From: Saprospiraceae bacterium
Lineage (GTDB): Bacteria > Bacteroidota > Bacteroidia > Chitinophagales > Saprospiraceae
Direction of reading: 5' to 3'
DNA: 35,550 nt
Assembly: GCA_021604865.1 (NCBI GenBank)
Contig: BQJU01000076.1
Location: 1-35,550 of the forward strand
This document shows, piece after piece, positions 32,289 to 35,550 of this stretch. The notes below the pieces were generated by a model. The model searched no databases. It was given only the letters and a program-made list of their open reading frames with translations, and was not told the DNA's origin. Position 1 is the first letter of the stretch; every line of letters starts with the position of its first letter. Position numbers and translations under genes: made by a program.

Positions 32289-33389
32289 TTAAATCAGGCT
32301 TTCATATACCAATTTCAGTTCCTTCACACTTCTGGCTACACTAAAATGTTCAGCCACATAAGCCGCACCAGCTTGCCCCATTTGTTTTCTCAATTTTGCG
32401 TCAATGGTTAATTTTTCAATGGCTGCAGCCAGGGCTTTTGCATCGCCAGAGGGCACCACCAGTCCGCTTTCTCCATCAACGGCTAATCCACGGTTGCCAC
32501 CAATATCCGTCATAATGGTAGCCTTACCTAGGAATAAGGCTTCTAACAATACCTTTGATAAACCCTCTCCTTTTATAGATGGCAATACGCTTAGGTCACA
32601 ACCTTTGACCAGGGAGAGTACATCTTTGCGAAATCCGGCAAAGCGGAAGTGTTCCCCGTAGGGAGATTTTTTTAATAAAGCCTGAATTTTTGGGCTATCT
32701 AATCCGCGCCCAATCAGCAAAAAATAGACGGGCATTGCTGTCGGTAAATAATGCGTAGCTTCTACCAAAAACGGAATACCTTTCATACGACGGGCATTGG
32801 CCACTACGCTGACGACCACGGCTTTTTCAGGAAACCCAAATTCCGATACATCCGCTGCTTCAATTCCTTCATACCAGCTAGGGTCATGGCCTTTGCTGAC
32901 CACCACTGCCTTATTGCTATCAAAAAACAACTGCCGGTCAAAGACCTCCTTTACTGCTCCGGATACACAGGTAATCTTGTCCACTCTAGGATGTAGGTGG
33001 GTGAGGTAGTTGGTGGGGTCAAACCAGTGAATGTTGCCGGTATATCCCCGATAGGTCAATACCTTCACCGGTAGTCCGCTAGCCGCTCTGACACCATTAA
33101 TGATGGCTTTATTGTTATACAGGTGCAATATATCGTAAGCATTTTCAAGCAATTCTTCCCTGATAAATGCCACCGCATCCCGATCGAATTTGCGTTTGGG
33201 ATGAAAATCTATGACACGCAAACCGGCCTGTCGAAAACGTTCCGCATACGGGGCATGTCCCTGAGTCATCACCGTCACTTCCAAGCCAGCCTGATGTAGA
33301 CCAATCAACATTTCGCCTTCCGGACGGACGGCATTCCAATTGTCGTCATAGGAGCTGATGACCAGGACTTTGATGGGTTTATTTTTCAT
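32289..33389 (-). CDS. Glycosyltransferase family 4
   Basis: 366 residues from the ATG at 33389. A GT-B fold is visible: N-terminal Rossmann start KVLVISSYDD, and a C-terminal nucleotide-sugar domain with VSVVANARRMKGIPFLVEA and the E-x7-E motif EGLSKVLLE, then GGNRGLAVDGESGLVVPSGD. It should transfer a sugar from a nucleotide donor onto an envelope glycan with retention. Its start overlaps the 3' end of the upstream glycosyltransferase by 11 nt, indicating translational coupling and a shared pathway (cell-surface polysaccharide or lipid glycosylation). Acceptor unknown. Confidence 0.87.
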   Translation of the reverse strand: MKNKPIKVLVISSYDDNWNAVRPEGEMLIGLHQAGLEVTVMTQGHAPYAERFRQAGLRVIDFHPKRKFDRDAVAFIREELLENAYDILHLYNNKAIINGVRAASGLPVKVLTYRGYTGNIHWFDPTNYLTHLHPRVDKITCVSGAVKEVFDRQLFFDSNKAVVVSKGHDPSWYEGIEAADVSEFGFPEKAVVVSVVANARRMKGIPFLVEATHYLPTAMPVYFLLIGRGLDSPKIQALLKKSPYGEHFRFAGFRKDVLSLVKGCDLSVLPSIKGEGLSKVLLEALFLGKATIMTDIGGNRGLAVDGESGLVVPSGDAKALAAAIEKLTIDAKLRKQMGQAGAAYVAEHFSVARSVKELKLVYESLI

Positions 33390-34830
33390 CTTGTTTTCTT
33401 TCGTAAAGGCGAATCTCATCTCCAAATTTGCGCTGAAGCTGATAGTTTTCATAAATTTTTTGCGAAAGCACATTATCTGGCACCTCGCCATTCAGGAATA
33501 TGTATCGGGGATTCTGTTCCAAAATAATTTCCGTTTCTTTTTCCAGATCAACACCTAGTGCTCGCACATTATTTTCATGCCACAATAACGATCGGTGCAC
33601 GTAGGCCGTTGGGCTGGCTTTGCCTACTAGAAAATAGAGGATATGGTGATAATTGCCGGTATATATTTGATCTTCCTGTTTCAGGAGGGGTTGTAAATAA
33701 GCAGCAATTTCCCGAGGAAAGTCGGGTTTGTCGTAATAGTCCATTTTTTGAAAAAACACAATGATTAGTCCTAATAATCCCAGCAATCCGTATCCCCATT
33801 TTGAGGGTATTTTAAGCCAAAAAGCAGGCTTTGGGCAATCTTTACTAAAAAAGAATCCGCCTAACAGACAAAAAGGCAACATCAGCTGGATGAAATAATG
33901 ACCAAACAACTTTCCGGGCCAAAGGATAATGAATAAGTCCAAAACCACCCACAGCAACACCAAGGTTTTCCAATGTTTATCAGGATGAGCTTCCGTTTTT
34001 CTCCAGGCATAAATGGCCATAATGGTTAGCGGGAAGAAACGAAGCAAAAATTCCGCTACAAAAACTACAGACTTCCACCAGGGCGTATCAACGGGATATT
34101 TGCTGGTTACTTCAAAGGTGTAATAAAGAAATGTATCCCTTTGCCCGATCGAATCATAATAAAAATAGGTTAGCAAGAAAGGCGTAGAAAAAGCAAGGAC
34201 CATCAATGCCAGTTTACCCACTAGGTCAGGCAGTTTTTGCATTTCCTGGGAAGCATAAAGCCGCCACAACAAAAACAGCCCAATGGCCAGTGCATCAAAT
34301 AGCACCACATATTTAATCATAAAACCTAGCCCGAGCAGTCCACCAACCAATAAAAAACGCCACCATTGCTGACCGCTGAGCACGCACCATATTGCCAGGA
34401 TGGTAAACAGGTTGAAATACAACTCCGTATTGGGGTTTACGCCGTAATAAGTAAAAATTGACGTCAACAAGATGTAGCTGATTCCCGCCGCCCGTGCTGC
34501 CAAACGATCCTTGAGTAATATCCAACTCACCTGATACAAACCAAAAGCGGTAAAAGCAATCCATATAGCCATCAACAACCGCATGATAAAGATGGATTTA
34601 CCTGCCAGGGAAAGCAGCCCTGCATAGAGCAAAAAAATGCCGATGGGTTTGGTATCAATAATATCCACAAAATAAGTCTTGCCCTGAAGGATGCCTTCAC
34701 CAATCAGGATATAGGTGGATTCATCATGATTGATTACACTTGGGAAAAAGGAAAAAAAACGCAATATTGCCGCCAAAATAATAAATGCAGCCAATGTTTT
34801 TAGGCTAACCCAAAGTTGATTCTGCTCCAT
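33379..34830 (-). CDS. GT39/ArnT-like integral membrane glycosyltransferase
   Basis: 483 residues from the ATG at 34830. This start is fixed by a promoter at 34837-34866, which lies downstream of the other in-frame ATGs. About eleven membrane helices follow, then a soluble C-terminal domain (about 370-483). The catalytic-type Asp-Glu pair sits in NHDESTY in the first outer loop, as in PMT/ArnT-like enzymes that use polyprenyl-phosphate sugars on the periplasmic side. Paired with the GT4 protein by overlapping reading frames. The acceptor may be lipid A, a protein or a polysaccharide; context does not decide. Confidence 0.85.
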   Translation of the reverse strand: MEQNQLWVSLKTLAAFIILAAILRFFSFFPSVINHDESTYILIGEGILQGKTYFVDIIDTKPIGIFLLYAGLLSLAGKSIFIMRLLMAIWIAFTAFGLYQVSWILLKDRLAARAAGISYILLTSIFTYYGVNPNTELYFNLFTILAIWCVLSGQQWWRFLLVGGLLGLGFMIKYVVLFDALAIGLFLLWRLYASQEMQKLPDLVGKLALMVLAFSTPFLLTYFYYDSIGQRDTFLYYTFEVTSKYPVDTPWWKSVVFVAEFLLRFFPLTIMAIYAWRKTEAHPDKHWKTLVLLWVVLDLFIILWPGKLFGHYFIQLMLPFCLLGGFFFSKDCPKPAFWLKIPSKWGYGLLGLLGLIIVFFQKMDYYDKPDFPREIAAYLQPLLKQEDQIYTGNYHHILYFLVGKASPTAYVHRSLLWHENNVRALGVDLEKETEIILEQNPRYIFLNGEVPDNVLSQKIYENYQLQRKFGDEIRLYERKQDEK

Positions 34831-34836
34831 AAGGGG

Positions 34837-34866
34837 CAAAGATAAAAGCATTTTGAAACAATCAAC
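34837..34866 (-). promoter_or_regulatory. Promoter giving a near-leaderless transcript
   Basis: On the minus strand TATCTTTG (34844-34837), an exact TAnnTTTG, with GTTG 18 nt upstream. Only six bases separate it from the ATG at 34830, so the mRNA should be leaderless or nearly so. Confidence 0.55.
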
Positions 34867-34907
34867 TTTAGCAGAAGCCATTCGTTTATAAAAATTAAAT
34901 CCAATTT

Positions 34908-35360
34908 ATGAATCACCAACACCTAGCTCAAATCAACATCTCAAAAATGAAATTCTCGATTGATTCTCCTAAAATGCAGGGATTTATCTTGAATTTGGAC
35001 CGCATCAATGCACTGGCTGATGCCCAACCTGGTTTTGTCTGGCGGTTGAAGGGTGAAACCAACAATGCCACCGAAATTCAGGTTTTTGACGACACGCAAT
35101 TTATTATCAATATGTCGGTTTGGACATCAGTGGAAACCTTAAAAGAATACGTTTTTCGTACTGCTCATGTCGAGATTATGCGTCAACGCCGGCAATGGTT
35201 CAAATTAATGGATGAAGCCAATTATGTGCTCTGGTGGATTCCTGCGGGGCATATTCCAACCTTGCAAGAGGCGAAAGAAAAGCTGGAATATTTGCGAAAG
35301 AATGGGCCTTCGGCGGAGGCTTTTGATTTTAAATATTGTGAGCAGAGTGCTGGTGAGTAG
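34908..35360 (+). CDS. DUF3291 domain protein
   Basis: 150 residues. The whole length fits the DUF3291 family, with HLAQINISKMKFSIDSP at the start, ADAQPGFVWRL, the central MSVWTSVETLKEYVFRTAH and LWWIPAGHIPTLQEA. The fold is a ferredoxin-like dimer related to antibiotic-monooxygenase (ABM) domains, but no enzyme function is established. Cytosolic. It is divergent from the glycosyltransferase operon with a 77-nt shared region. Confidence 0.85.
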   Translation: MNHQHLAQINISKMKFSIDSPKMQGFILNLDRINALADAQPGFVWRLKGETNNATEIQVFDDTQFIINMSVWTSVETLKEYVFRTAHVEIMRQRRQWFKLMDEANYVLWWIPAGHIPTLQEAKEKLEYLRKNGPSAEAFDFKYCEQSAGE

Positions 35361-35550
35361 GGATCGCCGCACGGTCCAAATATGATATGTTAGCCAATAA
35401 TTATAACATCTTTTTTTTCTCTGTACCTATGAGAATATATGCCATATCCCAATTGCCATGGAAATTTTAAAAGAGAAAGGTTAGACAAACGAATGTGCGA
35501 CCGCGCTGCGGTCGAATCAAAAAACAAACCATTCTGCTAACCTAGTTTGA
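35361..35550. other. Intergenic end of window, with one hairpin
   Basis: No coding frame recognised. CGACCGC-GCT-GCGGTCG (35498-35514) forms a tight 7-bp GC-rich stem without a T-tract; it could be a repeat unit or a 3'-end hairpin. Confidence 0.5.

Noticed and set aside
33389-33491. Upstream extension of the GT4 protein
   Set aside because: The extra 34 residues overlap the membrane glycosyltransferase gene and precede the conserved Rossmann start; the ATG at 33389 is better.

Overview
The window looks like chromosomal DNA of a Bacteroidota bacterium, most likely a marine or activated-sludge type related to the Saprospiria (Lewinella/Haliscomenobacter-like). This placement is inference. It rests on type IX secretion (T9SS) C-terminal sorting domains on two large exported proteins, Bacteroidota-type promoters (TTTG, 19-21 nt, TAnnTTTG) before several genes, near absence of Shine-Dalgarno sequences, lipoprotein and beta-barrel families typical of the phylum, and moderate GC. 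No rRNA, tRNA, CRISPR array, transposase or phage gene was seen.

Layout. 186-1400: a 3-oxoadipyl-CoA-type thiolase. 1465-3619 (-): a small exported protein and a T9SS-exported cytochrome c / copper-monooxygenase-like protein. 3742-5018 (-): a ParA ATPase with a TTG-started ribbon-helix-helix-like partner. 5258-7088: a DMT-family exporter and a divergent integral membrane protein. 7124-9566: a small TonB-C-like exported protein, an outer-membrane beta-barrel, a NUDIX hydrolase and a DCC thiol-oxidoreductase. 9641-12850 (-): radA, a gap holding a likely small RNA on the other strand, a TraR/DksA-like protein coupled to a tiny membrane protein, and a Bax-inhibitor-1 family protein. 13066-13746 (-): a lipoprotein.

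The most striking region is 13794-19810 (+). One good promoter precedes a divergent sigma-factor-like protein, a membrane anti-sigma factor with an Hx3Cx2C zinc motif, an exported TPR-CHAT protease and an exported caspase-fold protease fused to a FISUMP domain. Both proteases keep their His/Cys catalytic pair. The topology predicts that both lie on the same side of the membrane as the outer domain of the anti-sigma factor. My hypothesis is a protease-controlled sigma switch, analogous in parts list but not in location to the CRISPR-linked TPR-CHAT and SAVED-CHAT/caspase systems that act on sigma-factor regulators.

The rest: asnS (19937-21397) with a structured leader; a PNGase F-like T9SS protein carrying a LamG insert (21838-25287); a decayed PIN toxin remnant (25420-25608); a homocysteine S-methyltransferase (25621-26559, -); a lipoprotein (26808-27674); a palindromic intergenic repeat (27739-27900); a lipoprotein with a quinoprotein-type propeller, HEAT repeats and cytochrome c (27948-31367, -); a lipoprotein (31477-32211, -); an overlapping glycosyltransferase pair, GT39-type then GT4 (34830-32289, -); and a DUF3291 protein (34908-35360).
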